This document shows positions 54,001-63,576 of a stretch of DNA of 64,000 bases, piece after piece. The notes below the pieces were generated by a model. That model saw only the letters and a program-made list of their open reading frames with translations, was not told the origin of the DNA and ran no database searches. Origin of the DNA: Argyresthia goedartella (lineage: Eukaryota; Arthropoda; Insecta; Lepidoptera; Argyresthiidae); NCBI GenBank assembly GCA_949825045.1, contig OX463813.1:29122001-29186000 (forward strand), given 5' to 3'. How positions within the stretch are numbered: position 1 is the stretch's first letter; the number at the start of each line of letters is the position of its first letter. The position numbers were made by a program, and so were the translations under genes.

Positions 54001-54861
54001 ATGGATCTATGCACAAAAATCAGTGCCAACATGGAGCAGATGGCAGCCGACTTCAGCAGCAGGATGGCCCGGTATGAGAAGGAGCTCCGTGAGTGCGCCA
54101 CAATGTCCTCATCTAGCAGCCCACTCAACATCAATTCCCTGGCCAGCGAGTTTCTCGAGTTCAAGGCGTTCACGTGGAACTGCCTAAACTTGCTGCGCAG
54201 CCAGGTTGACTTGTTGCTCGCTGGACAGGACAGGATGGAGACTGCATCACGTCGTAAGGTGCTCCTTCTCCATGGAGTACCCGAAGATGAGAAGGAACGG
54301 GTAAATGATGTGGCTCAAAGGATACTATCCGACCAAATAAAAGTGTCCCCTGAGTGCATTGCGAGTGCCTCTGTTGTACATCGTCTTGGACCCAAAAGGC
54401 CAGCCAAAACGCGCCCAATACTGGTGAGATTCTCCACACTCGGTGCCCGTATGGAGGTGTGGAACGGCAAAACCGCATTGAAGGGCACTGCAACCACCAT
54501 ATCAGAGTTCCTGACAAAGTCCAGACATGATGTGTTTCTTACTGCCCGGAAACACTTCGGCGTGCAGAACTGCTGGACTTCTGGTGGTAAGATTGTCCTA
54601 CTGCTTCCCGACAAAAGTAGACAGAAGGTGGAGCGCATGTCGGAGCTTCAGGAATACACCAGCAAGTTCCCTCCCTCTGCTCTGCAATCCGGGCAAAAGG
54701 TCGCCGACTCTTCTCGTAATCCGGCTGTGCCTATGCCTGTGGCTGGGGTTGCGGTTGCGGCAGCGGCAGCAGGTTCTGCGGCGCCCTCGGCAAGCAAGCA
54801 GCGAGAACCCAGCGCTAGGCGTGCCACTGCCGGCCAGACGAAGGCAGGTACCAAAAAGTAG
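54001..54861 (+). CDS. LINE-A2 ORF1 protein (286 aa)
   Basis: The ATG at 54001 (MDLCTKISANMEQMAADF) follows a CTACACACTCACA leader like that of A1. Helical, charged N-terminus (1-75), then ASRRKVLLLHGVPEDEKERV (near 81-100), ASVVHRLGPKRPAKTRPILV (near 123-142), ISEFLTKSRHDVFLTARKHF (near 167-186) and GGKIVLLLPDKSRQKVE (near 193-209). The tail has an Ala-rich run (AVAAAAAGSAAPS) and ends basic. It matches A1 ORF1 throughout. Expected role: chaperoning the element RNA into an RNP; no CCHC knuckle is seen. Uninterrupted. Confidence 0.87.
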   Translation: MDLCTKISANMEQMAADFSSRMARYEKELRECATMSSSSSPLNINSLASEFLEFKAFTWNCLNLLRSQVDLLLAGQDRMETASRRKVLLLHGVPEDEKERVNDVAQRILSDQIKVSPECIASASVVHRLGPKRPAKTRPILVRFSTLGARMEVWNGKTALKGTATTISEFLTKSRHDVFLTARKHFGVQNCWTSGGKIVLLLPDKSRQKVERMSELQEYTSKFPPSALQSGQKVADSSRNPAVPMPVAGVAVAAAAAGSAAPSASKQREPSARRATAGQTKAGTKK

Positions 54862-55382
54862 TTGTATCCCATCGTGTGCAGCGCAACAAACGTCGCGTGA
54901 TTTGGTCGGGTTATTTTCGAAGGGTAGACTGAATTAGATTAGATTAAATGATTCACTTTTTATTTTTATTTTTAGGTCACGCAGTCTTTCATTTGACAAG
55001 CATAGTGTGGTCTGTGTACTTGAAGTTTTTTTTTATTTTTTTTTTATTATTATTATTTATTGTACGGACGGACAGACAGCCGGACGGAACGGACGGGCAA
55101 CCGGACGGTGCGAACGGATCTTGTATGTTCGTATTTGGATTCACTTTGCTGTTTCTTTATCTCTTTTTTGTTTGTGCTGCCCACCCACGTCTCATCTATT
55201 ATTTGTTATCTTGTATAATGTATTTCCTTCCATATGTACTATACTTTTGTAAACCCAGGGTTTGGCTGGGTTCGGGCCTTTCTGTTTTTTTGGATTTGAC
55301 TTTTTTATTTTTTTTGTGTTTTTAGTAGGTTTTATTGTATTTATTTTATTATATATCTATTTATTATATTATAATTACTCAT
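54862..55382 (+). other. LINE-A2 spacer between ORF1 and ORF2
   Basis: A 521-bp T-rich spacer. It includes a GGACGG-rich patch (GACGGACAGACAGCCGGACG) near 55066-55110 and a 125-codon hydrophobic sense frame (54948-55325) with several membrane-like segments. The part reading RLIYYLLSCIMYF resembles LLIYFILCVVYN of the A1 spacer frame, but chance from T-richness is likely. Confidence 0.5.
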
Positions 55383-58319
55383 ATGGATACCTTCTTATTT
55401 AGTGATAGTTACTTCTCCTACTCCGAAAGTGAAGCTTCCGATAGCGTAGGAAGTGGATTGTCGTCCACGGATGACGTTTTGCCTATTGCCCTTAAACGTG
55501 TGTTTTCCAACCTCAGTAGGAACTTCAACGTCGTTCACATAAATGCTCAGAGCATTAATTCCAGTCATGTCGACCTTCTCGACTCCTTCAGCGATCAGAG
55601 CATTCATGGTATTCTGATCTCCGAATCATTTCTCAAACCCTCTCTTCCTTCTACCTTGTATGCTCTGCCGGGGTACAGGCTCTATCGGAATGATAGGACG
55701 GGCAAGGCTGGTGGCGGTGTTGCTATTTATCTTCGTTCCGACATTTCTTGCAAAGTCATCAGCCACTCACCTAGTCTGTACTCTGGATCCGCTGAACACC
55801 TCTTTCTTGAGCTATGCCTCCATCACACTAAGGTCCTTCTGGGTGTCTTCTATAGCCCCTCTCTCCTCATCGACTACTTTGACTCTTTTGAAAGCATCCT
55901 TAATGATCTATCTCCCCTATACAGTGACACACTTATCCTAGGTGATTTCAATACCTGTTTACTTAAAAATGATGTTCGCTCTGCCAAACTCCAGTCTATA
56001 GTAAGCTCCCTAAATTTAAATATTCTTCCCCTGAGTGCAACTCACTTCCAGCCCCACTGCACCCCCTCTCTTTTGGATCTTATGATTGTTTCTAACATAT
56101 CCAAGGTTGCAACGCATGGCCAACTTAACGCCCCCTTCTCCTTTCATGATCTGATTTATCTCTCGTTCAAGTTAAGGCCTCCCAAGCGCGCAGGGAAATT
56201 CCTGGATATTCGCAGTTTCAAGGGTATGGATCTCAGCTCCCTTGAGTCTGATGCCGCCTCTATAGACTGGTCCCCTGTCGTCTGTAGTGAGCCCGTTGAT
56301 GAAAAAGTCCAGCATTTCCAATCGATTGTCCTGAGTTTGTTCGACAAACATGCTCCTGTAAAAAAGGTTAGGGTCAAACATCTCCCTGCGCCCTGGCTTA
56401 CTGACACCATCAAGGGTCTGATGGCCCAGAGAAACCGTGCCAAATGTAGATATAAGAAGGATCCGACGGACGATAATCTCCTTACATACAAACGTCTCCG
56501 TAATCGTTGCACCCGTCTTTGTCGAGATGCCAAACGCCGCCATATCTACGAGAGTATTGAGAGTTACACTCCTGCACAGGTTTGGAAGTTCCTGAAGACC
56601 CTCGGTGTTGGTAAGTCCCAGGACGCAGTAACCGGTAGTGTCGACCTCAACGGTCTCAACAAATTCTTTGCTGTCTCCCCTGTCGTGATGGACTCCCCTG
56701 TCAAGGATGCTACCATTCGTTACTTGCGCACCAGAAAGACATCCAGTAGCTTACCTTTCAACCTCAGGTCTGTCGGAGTTGGCGCAGTAAAGAAGGCTTT
56801 TCTAGCAATATCGTCAAAGGCTATAGGTGATGACAAGATCTGCTTTCAGATGCTTTTCAGTGTACTTGATCATTTGTTACAACCCATAACGCATATAATC
56901 AATGCGTCGCTGAGCGAGTACTGCTTCCCAAGCCAGTGGAAAAGAGCATTAGTGTTACCCCTACCTAAAACGTCTAACCCGTCCTCCTTCAAAGAGTTCC
57001 GTCCCATTTCCATCCTACCAATCCTTTCCAAAATCCTTGAATCAATTGTCCACACCCAGCTGTCCTCGTACCTTTCCTCCATGAATTTACTGAACCCTTT
57101 TCAGTCTGGTTTTAGACCGGGGCATAGCACCACCACAGCACTACTCAAGGTAACTGACGATATCCAACTGGCAATGGATAAGAAGCAGCTGACAGTCCTG
57201 ACTCTCCTAGACTTTAGCAGCGCCTTCAACTGCGTCGACTTCGATATACTTGTTGAAATCTTAAAATCGCTTAACGTCTCTTCACACTCGGCTCGCTGGT
57301 TTGACTCTTACTTGAGAGACCGCCAGCAGCGCATCAAGTCTGAAGAGGTCACTACAGAATGGTGCAAGCTCTCTACAGGTGTTCCGCAGGGTGGCATCCT
57401 TTCCCCTCTTCTCTTCTCAGTTTTCATCCATTCCATCTCGGATGTATTGTCTTCCTCGTATCATCTTTATGCAGATGACCTTCAAATTTATCGGCATTTT
57501 CCCCTGTGTGATCTGACTTCGACTGTTGAGGCTTTGAATGCTGACCTCGACAACATCAGGAAATGGTCTCTTTCGTATGGGCTATTAGTCAACCCGGACA
57601 AGTCTCAGGTGATGATACTAGGTACACGGCACTTACTTGATTTGTTGCAGAATAAGTCCGTTGATCCCGTTCTATTTGACGGTACCATTGTCAAGTATAG
57701 CGAGAAAGCCAAAAATCTTGGCGTTGTTTTTGACAATCTATTATCCTGGTCGCCCCATGTTTGTGAGGTCAGCAGACGAGTCTTTGCATCCTTTCATTCT
57801 CTTCGGCGTTTGCAGTTCTTCCTGCCTAGGCAGACTAAAATCATGCTAGCTCAGACCCTTCTTCTGCCTTTAATAGACTACGCCGATGTTTGCTGGGCCA
57901 GTGCGAACGAAGATCTACTGAACAAACTCGAGCGACTCCAAAATCTTGGGATTCGGTTTATTTTCGGACTTCGTAAGTACGACCACGTGTCCCAATATCG
58001 TAGGGAATTAGGCTGGCTCCCGATCCGACTTCGTCGTGATATGCACATTCTCTCCTTCCTCTTCAATATTTTGAGAAATCCGTGCTACCCTGCATATCTT
58101 CGTGAACGTTTTGAGTATCTTTTCTCGGGGGATAGACTTCGGAGATCTCACACGGTATCACTTTTGTCAATTCCTCAGCACAACACTGTTGCTTACGAGC
58201 ACTCGTTTAGGTTAAGGGCAATACGTTTGTGGAATGCACTTCCTTGCGCTATAAGGGATTGCAAATCCTTGGTCACTTTCAAGAAAAAATTGAAACAGCA
58301 TCTCCTCTCTTCCGAATAG
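55383..58319 (+). CDS. LINE-A2 ORF2: AP endonuclease and reverse transcriptase (978 aa)
   Basis: I choose the ATG at 55383 (MDTFLFSDSYFSYSES) over the upstream one at 55335. The 16 residues between are hydrophobic spacer sequence, and A1 begins at the same place (MDIHNDSFLS). The endonuclease has HINAQS, ISESFLKPSLPS, ILGDFNTCLL, SLLDLMIVS and SFHDLIYLSF. RT has LVLPLPKTSNPSSFKEFRPI, TLLDFSSAFNCVDFDILVEI, STGVPQGGILSPLLFSVFIH and SYHLYADDLQIYRHF. The C-terminal region ends DCKSLVTFKKKLKQHLLSSE. All key catalytic residues are visible, and there is no stop or frameshift over 978 codons. About 75 percent like A1 by eye, so a sister subfamily. This is the best candidate in the window for an element able to move. 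Confidence 0.93.
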   Translation: MDTFLFSDSYFSYSESEASDSVGSGLSSTDDVLPIALKRVFSNLSRNFNVVHINAQSINSSHVDLLDSFSDQSIHGILISESFLKPSLPSTLYALPGYRLYRNDRTGKAGGGVAIYLRSDISCKVISHSPSLYSGSAEHLFLELCLHHTKVLLGVFYSPSLLIDYFDSFESILNDLSPLYSDTLILGDFNTCLLKNDVRSAKLQSIVSSLNLNILPLSATHFQPHCTPSLLDLMIVSNISKVATHGQLNAPFSFHDLIYLSFKLRPPKRAGKFLDIRSFKGMDLSSLESDAASIDWSPVVCSEPVDEKVQHFQSIVLSLFDKHAPVKKVRVKHLPAPWLTDTIKGLMAQRNRAKCRYKKDPTDDNLLTYKRLRNRCTRLCRDAKRRHIYESIESYTPAQVWKFLKTLGVGKSQDAVTGSVDLNGLNKFFAVSPVVMDSPVKDATIRYLRTRKTSSSLPFNLRSVGVGAVKKAFLAISSKAIGDDKICFQMLFSVLDHLLQPITHIINASLSEYCFPSQWKRALVLPLPKTSNPSSFKEFRPISILPILSKILESIVHTQLSSYLSSMNLLNPFQSGFRPGHSTTTALLKVTDDIQLAMDKKQLTVLTLLDFSSAFNCVDFDILVEILKSLNVSSHSARWFDSYLRDRQQRIKSEEVTTEWCKLSTGVPQGGILSPLLFSVFIHSISDVLSSSYHLYADDLQIYRHFPLCDLTSTVEALNADLDNIRKWSLSYGLLVNPDKSQVMILGTRHLLDLLQNKSVDPVLFDGTIVKYSEKAKNLGVVFDNLLSWSPHVCEVSRRVFASFHSLRRLQFFLPRQTKIMLAQTLLLPLIDYADVCWASANEDLLNKLERLQNLGIRFIFGLRKYDHVSQYRRELGWLPIRLRRDMHILSFLFNILRNPCYPAYLRERFEYLFSGDRLRRSHTVSLLSIPQHNTVAYEHSFRLRAIRLWNALPCAIRDCKSLVTFKKKLKQHLLSSE

Positions 58320-58611
58320 TGGGTATCTCATAGTATTTATGTATATCTATTTATTTATTGTATTCTATTTACTTATTTTGTAGTAATTACGTAGGGTGTA
58401 TTGTGATTTATTTGATAGTATATTTATTTTATTTATTTCTTTTAACTCTTAATTGTACACTAGGACTACCTCTCTATATTTTATTTTTCTCTTTTCTTCA
58501 CAGGTTAGCTGTAAGAAATTTCTTTTTAGAAATAAGCTCACCTTTGCATACTGTTTCTGTTATAATTTCCACTGTGTTTTCTGTGCAATAAAGGATTATT
58601 ATTATTAACTA

Positions 58612-59080
58612 TTTTCTTAATCGTATTATTTATGTCAGTTTCAAAATTAATAGCATTATTATATTTAGTTATTATGGATATGTCGTCGGCAAATAGAGTA
58701 CATTGGTGGTCTGTTGCATCTGGAAGATCATTTATATATAGGAGAAATAGAAGTGGCCCCAGAAAGCTTCCTTGTGGTACTCCAAATCTATTCTCTCTCA
58801 GTTTTGAGTGTGAGGCTTCCATTGTTAGTTCTTGGTTTAATTTACTAATTTCAACTATTTGTGTGCGTCCTTTTAAGTATGATTCGATCCAGTGATATGC
58901 TGGACCGCGGATTCCGTATTTTTGACACTTTGTTAATAGAATATCGTGATGGACAAAATCAAATGCCTTAGTCATATCAAAAAATACTGTTCGGGTAGGG
59001 ATCTTTGAGTCAATACTTTCTGCCAGTATTTTTACCATATTGAAACAGGCCAGTGTCGTAGATTTTCCTTTTTGAAAGCC
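58612..59080 (-). pseudogene. LINE-C, 5' part (RT palm)
   Basis: Reading on the minus strand from 59080: GFQKGKSTTLACFNMVKILA, VFFDMTKAFDFVHHDILLTK (first catalytic Asp), FGVPQGSFLGPLLFLLYIND and CTLFADDISIITKYNN (Asp pair). It runs into the LINE-A2 insertion at NTIKKIVN and resumes at 53775. It is 5'-truncated at about 59080, where LINE-B3 continues. The frame is open in this part. Confidence 0.85.
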
Positions 59081-59780
59081 ATAGTGTGATGTCCTATGGT
59101 ATCTTGTTGTGGGAGAAAGCAGCGGATATTCAATCTATTTTTATTTTACAGAAAAGAGCTATTCGAGCAATTAATAATTTAAAACGAACAGACTCCTTAA
59201 GAGAGCTTTTTAAAGAAATTGACATACTAACAGTAGCTAGTCAATTTTCGAAAATATAATGTATGTACGCAAGAACCTTACAACATTTTCCAAACTTAGC
59301 TATAGCTGTAATGTTAATCTAAGAAATAATCACAGACTATGTGCGCCCCGATTTAGACTCGCGAAGGTTAGCAATTCTTTCAAGGGTCAGTGCATTCTCT
59401 ACTACAATAAGATACCTCTGGAGATTTTGAAATTGCCATTTGAGCAATTTAAAAAGCATGTTAAAGCGACTTGGGATATTACAATGTTCAAGATTACTTA
59501 AATGACAGGAATGTATGGGGTTAATCTGGCTCAACACAGACCTTGCTGTTAATAATTTTGTAATTATTTATTCCTGCTTATTAATCATAACAATTAAATT
59601 TTACATATTTGTATTAGTTACCTACACAACCTATTTTTAAAAGAGATCTAAAAATCAATCTGTGGGAGTTTCTACGCCCTTCTTCTCCCACAGTGGTCCA
59701 ATGTAGAGAAGAGGCAAAAAATGACGTATGCTAAGTATATGTAAATATCTACAATAATAAAGTACTTTGACTTTGACTTT
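59081..59780 (+). pseudogene. LINE-B3, right part
   Basis: Resumes at ATAGTGTGATGTCCTATGG, exactly following the left part's TTACTTTCAT. It gives the end of ORF2 with a few deletions (for example within the ILTVASQF block near 59240 and the KATLSKKGYYN block near 59470). The 3' UTR ends AATAAAGTACTTTGACTTTG. It is not coding as it stands. Confidence 0.85.
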
Positions 59781-60024
59781 GGTGACACAAGCGATATGTG
59801 CATTCGCTGAGGTTGAGCCAATAATGGAGGTTGGGTATGCATGCTATAAAAAGGGCGTGCGCGCCAGTCAGCAGCGGGTTAGTCTATAACGAGCAGTCGT
59901 ACGGGGCGCACCTCCTCCCACATTATTGGACTAGCCAGTCCCCATGACTAGTGTGGTTATTATGTATCTAGTACTCCCCGTGTTCAGTGTGATTGTTCTG
60001 TAACTAGTGCTCCCAGTGTCAAGT
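59781..60024 (+). mobile_element. Element D left LTR, remainder (3' end deleted)
   Basis: GGTGACACAAGCGATATGTG to CCCAGTGTCAAGT is collinear with 62565-62825. It has TATAAAAAGGGCG at 59845 and a CAGTCAGCAGCGGG start-like block. After 60024 it diverges from the right LTR, which continues for a further ~144 bp; a deletion probably removed the end of this LTR and the primer site. Confidence 0.7.
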
Positions 60025-61904
60025 CTTAATTAACGACAGCTCCGATTGCCAGTTCTATCAGCCCTATCCGCATGCAGTAGATGACCATACTACACCATTA
60101 CCTTTCGGCCGCCTGTTTTCTAAAAACCCAGAAATCTTTTCAAAACATACCAAGTTTGGACTCCTCGAAGTAGGAGACATTTTAGTAAAGGAAGAGGATT
60201 TATACAGATTATGAGAGTGAGTAAAATAGACTATAACTATTTTCGTGAAAAGACAATAGATTGTATTTTAAATCGCAAAATGTAGTTTACAAAGTTATTG
60301 GTGCGGCTACTTTACTACTTGATTTTGTTTGAATATAAAATACTTACCTAAAAAATGGGTTCACAGTCCCCCCTGTTAGCGAGGTCTACTGTCCACAGGG
60401 CTACTAGTATTTTTATTTAGAATAGGATTTTGTTTGTTGTCATTAAGACATGGGTTTAAAATTTGATGTAAATTCAGATACTCTTACCGCCTCGTGTCCT
60501 TCAGACACGGATTTTAACCGACGGAAGACTGGAAGGAGAGTTTGGCTTTGTTGGGCAAAGCTGCAAAGTAGTTTGCGGAAAATGCAAGAGTTTCGGATAT
60601 TTATTTCGGATACTCGGATTAAGTCAATATTTCTATGATGCTATGATGATTGAGTAAGGTGAGCGCGGTTCAGTTGGTTGGGTCTTGCCAAAGGCCAGAG
60701 AGGGCTTGACTCTGTAAAGTGATTTTTGAAGAGCACTGTTGTGATTGTGATCTTTGGAGAGAGAGGATGAACATGTTGGTGAGCTTAGAGCACGAATGTG
60801 ACACTTACTATCATCTGAATTCCTATTCTTGTGGTTATCTTGGTTGAATGGGCGTGCGAGACGTCCAGTTTCAAGATTGGTAAAAGTGTCTTTGTCCGAC
60901 TGTCTGTTCTTGTCTTCATGTCGCATTTTTCAGCCGATTTTGTAAAGCACACAAGTTTCTTGTTTTTTTTTTATTGTGGGAAATAGGAGGATGTTTGCTG
61001 TAGCGTCGTTTGTCGACGGATTTCAATTGGACTTGAGAAGCGCACTAGAGACTTCATTCTGCACTGGATATTGCAAGGAAAATTCAAAAGGGGAGAGGAA
61101 TGGAAGTTGCTTCGGGGTATTTTCGACTCCCCTGTAGATAAAGCTAGACACCTGAAAATTCTGTGATAGATGGGCCACGGTATGGATAGGTAAATTCCCA
61201 AAATTCAGTTAATTTGAAAAAATAAATAGAAAGGAAACGACGGCCGTTCGGGGTTTCGTCTTTTCGTCAATGACTATGACTCATCATCCATCGTCTAAAT
61301 TCTGATGTATCTCTGGCGTACTCTCATACTTGAGATTCTGGACAGGCTAGGTATACTGTTCCCGCGGAGCTACTGGTTGATGTTGCTGGAGATGATAAAC
61401 AGGCTTTATTTGTTTAGTGGTATTCGATACTCTGTTCATTGGCTATAATATTTTGGTTAATTTGGCTATGAGATTAAGAGTTTTATACGGTGAATAAATG
61501 ATGGTTTGACTTTGAAAATGAAATTAACTTGGGTTTTAGAGTCTGAATAGATCAATATTGGTGGTGATTAATTTCCTGTGATTTATTGAGGCATAGCCGA
61601 ACGGATACTGTGCTCTATTTTTATTTTTGCATGATAATGCGCAACTAAAACGAGAAAGACATGATGGCTGTGTTGCAGCCTCAGCAGAAGCCACTGCCAG
61701 GCGTACTTAATCTCAACCTTAGTTATTAATGGTTTACTTAGTAATTTGTTAGTTAACTCACAAAGTCAATTGATCTTCAATGTGATATTTGGTGAATTAA
61801 GTCAAATAGCATACATCCTAGTCGAGTGTCACTTTCGACTAGGCACAAACAATATAGTATTTTGAAATGTATGAATACCTTAGATCTTGTGGTACAGAGA
61901 TGAG
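60025..61904. other. Element D interior, no gag/pol found
   Basis: Between the LTR-like copies no protein domain of gag, protease, RT or integrase can be seen in any frame. Small frames (60450-60638, 60633-60926, 60971-61201) have no motifs. D therefore looks like a non-autonomous LTR element (LARD or TRIM style). A PPT-like purine run before 62509 is not evident. Confidence 0.5.
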
Positions 61905-62340
61905 ATTGGTATCCGTTGGTACGGACATTTGAGATTGGAATCCGTTGGTACGGAGATGTTGGGGTTGGATTCCGTTGGTACGGACATGTTGGGGTTGGCC
62001 ACGGGTTGGCACCGTTGCGACGAAGGCGTTGTATCTGTGGGCACAGATGGCGCAAAAGATTCCGTAGGTACGGACACGGTAGGGTTGGGCTACACTAGTA
62101 AAAGATTCCGTGGGCACGGACACCTTAGGCTGAGCTTCGGGGATGAAAAGAATCCGTGGGCACGGACACCTTAGGCTGGGCTTCGGGGATGAAAAGAATC
62201 CGTGGGCACGGACAAGACTAAAAGATTCCGTAGGTACGGACACGATAGGGTGGGGCTACACTAGTAAATGATTTCGTGGGCACGGACACCTTAGGCTGGG
62301 CTTCGGGGATGAAAAGAATCCGTGAGAATATTTTAGTGAG
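61905..62340. repeat. Minisatellite built on TCCGTNGGNACGGA
   Basis: At least nine clear copies of an inverted-repeat core (TCCGTTGGTACGGA, TCCGTAGGTACGGA, TCCGTGGGCACGGA) occur, plus two to three decayed ones, spaced about 25-50 bp. Two longer units of about 47 bp are nearly identical (CACGGACACCTTAGGCTG ... TTCGGGGATGAAAAGAATC). Minus-strand frames across it (VRTNG, VPTES) are repeat-driven and not a protein. Confidence 0.85.
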
Positions 62341-62601
62341 AGAAATTGATTATTTGAATACTTTTCTAAATTGTCTGTGCTTGGTAGACAGTACTAAAAC
62401 TATTGTGAAAAATCGAGATACTACTTAAGAATCAGGATGATCGAGCGAAATGTAGTTGTTGTTTCACAGATAACACAGTCGTGGACGACTGTAGTGTCAG
62501 GTTGGCCGTGTCGTAGTGTACGAATTGAGCTATAGCTATAGCGTAAGGCAGTAGAGATAAGTACGGTGACACAAGCGATATGTGCATTCGCTTAGGTTGA
62601 A

Positions 62602-62641
62602 CACCTAACCTCCATTATTGGCTAATAATGGAGGTTAGGTG
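62602..62641. repeat. 18-bp perfect hairpin in right LTR
   Basis: CACCTAACCTCCATTATT (62602-62619) pairs with 62624-62641 around GGCT. The left LTR has only one arm here (CCAATAATGGAGGTTGGG), so the palindrome differs between the two LTRs. Confidence 0.8.
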
Positions 62642-62648
62642 TGCATGC

Positions 62649-62655
62649 TATAAAA
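62649..62655 (+). promoter_or_regulatory. TATA box of element D LTR
   Basis: TATAAAA followed by GGGCGTGCGCGCCAGTCAG. The same block is at 59845-59851 in the left LTR. It would drive transcription of D if active. Confidence 0.55.
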
Positions 62656-62969
62656 AGGGCGTGCGCGCCAGTCAGCGGGTTAGTCTATAACGAGCAGTCG
62701 TACGGAGCGCACCTCCTCCCACATTATTGGACTAGCCAGTCCCCTTGACTAGTGTGGTTATTATGGATCCAGTACTCCCCGTGTTCAGTGTGATTGTTCT
62801 GTAACTAGTGCTCCCAGTGTCAAGTGTCATTATTCTGTGTCTAGTACATGATTCGTGCCCTAAAGTTAATAAACTGTGTTATAACGAAGCTGTTGTCTCC
62901 AATGCTCGAGTACCCATTACACCCATCCTCGGGACGCCCTCAGCTATCGGTCCTGACCCTTCTGCGACA

Positions 62970-63235
62970 TATATATATATATATATATATGAATATAATT
63001 ATTTATTTTTAGGATGTATATTTTATGTATGTAGTTTATTGAGTTGTAATGAAGGTTTGTGGTACACATAGGTCTAACCGTGCTCAGCGATTAAGCTTTC
63101 TCATCCTGACATGGTTTGCTGGAACAGATATCTTGATAGAGATAAGCTCGCCATTTTTAATTTATTTAACGCCTATTTTAATGTATATCTTGTTATTTTA
63201 ATAGTTTGTGTGCAATAAAGAAATTACGTGAAAAA
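62970..63235 (+). repeat. LINE-A3 3' UTR end, after element D
   Basis: A TA run is followed by GTAGTTTATTGAGTTGTAAT, GGTTTGCTGGAACAGATATC, TAGAGATAAGCTCGCCA and GTGTGCAATAAAGAAATTAC. It has the same stem and terminus as LINE-A1's 3' UTR, and completes the copy at 51429-52095. The stretch 63236-63576 is unassigned. Confidence 0.75.
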
Positions 63236-63576
63236 ACATGTCGTGGCCTTTGTCAGATTGATGTCACTTCATGTCAACTACATATAAATGTTTTGATTTT
63301 GTCTACTTCAGTTGTCGGCTTCGAAGTATTGATGCCAAAGAAACGTTGACGCTAATGTCAGACGTCGCGGGCCGACATGAATCAGACGAAGGATTTTAGA
63401 AGGAAGAACACTACATAGTTTGTACCTATAACTGCAAGCTAGGTTGCCTTCTTTAGGAAACTTTTACTCTATAGTCTAGTTTTTTAATTCCGGTCATAGA
63501 TTCCTATTGAGTTGAATGTGAGGAAAAATATCAGAAGCTTTAAAACCATTGATGGCCGCCACAACGTGCAAACTAT

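Larger units (their letters stand above)
53776..58604 (+). mobile_element. LINE-A2, full-length two-ORF retrotransposon (4829 bp)
   Basis: Flanked by TTAACTA at 53769-53775 and 58605-58611, the same 7-bp duplication length as LINE-A1. It has a 225-bp 5' leader, ORF1, a 521-bp spacer and ORF2. The 3' UTR carries the stem AGAAATTTCTTTTTAGAAATAAG and ends GTGCAATAAAGGATTATTATTA. It sits in LINE-C in the opposite orientation. The innermost level of the nest, and so the youngest in it. Confidence 0.85.
62509..62969 (+). mobile_element. Element D right LTR (461 bp)
   Basis: Starts TGTCGTAG and ends CTGCGACA. It has a TATA box (62649-62655), an AGTCAG start-like block about 21 bp downstream, a polyadenylation signal AATAAA (62868-62873) and a TGTTGTCTCC block after it. 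The first ~317 bp agree with the left copy. Promoter and poly(A) elements in this order are as expected of U3-R-U5. Confidence 0.7.
51429..63235 (+). mobile_element. Five-deep nest inside LINE-A3
   Basis: Outermost is LINE-A3: ORF2 end and first part of the 3' UTR at 51429-52095, rest of the 3' UTR at 62970-63235. At 52096 LTR element D begins. At 52156 LINE-B3 begins, at 52671 LINE-C (minus strand), and at 53776 LINE-A2. The far halves close in reverse order at 58604 (A2), about 59080 (C), 59780 (B3) and 62969 (D). Each joint reconnects collinear sequence of the outer element. Confidence 0.8.

Noticed and set aside
61839..62243. 134-codon minus-strand frame with repeated VRTNG/VPTES words
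   Set aside because: It is a direct reading of the TCCGTNGGNACGGA minisatellite, and all three frames of the array stay open for long stretches.
61905..62340. CRISPR-like array
   Set aside because: The repeats are spaced irregularly, vary in sequence, and the context is an insect genome; it is a minisatellite.
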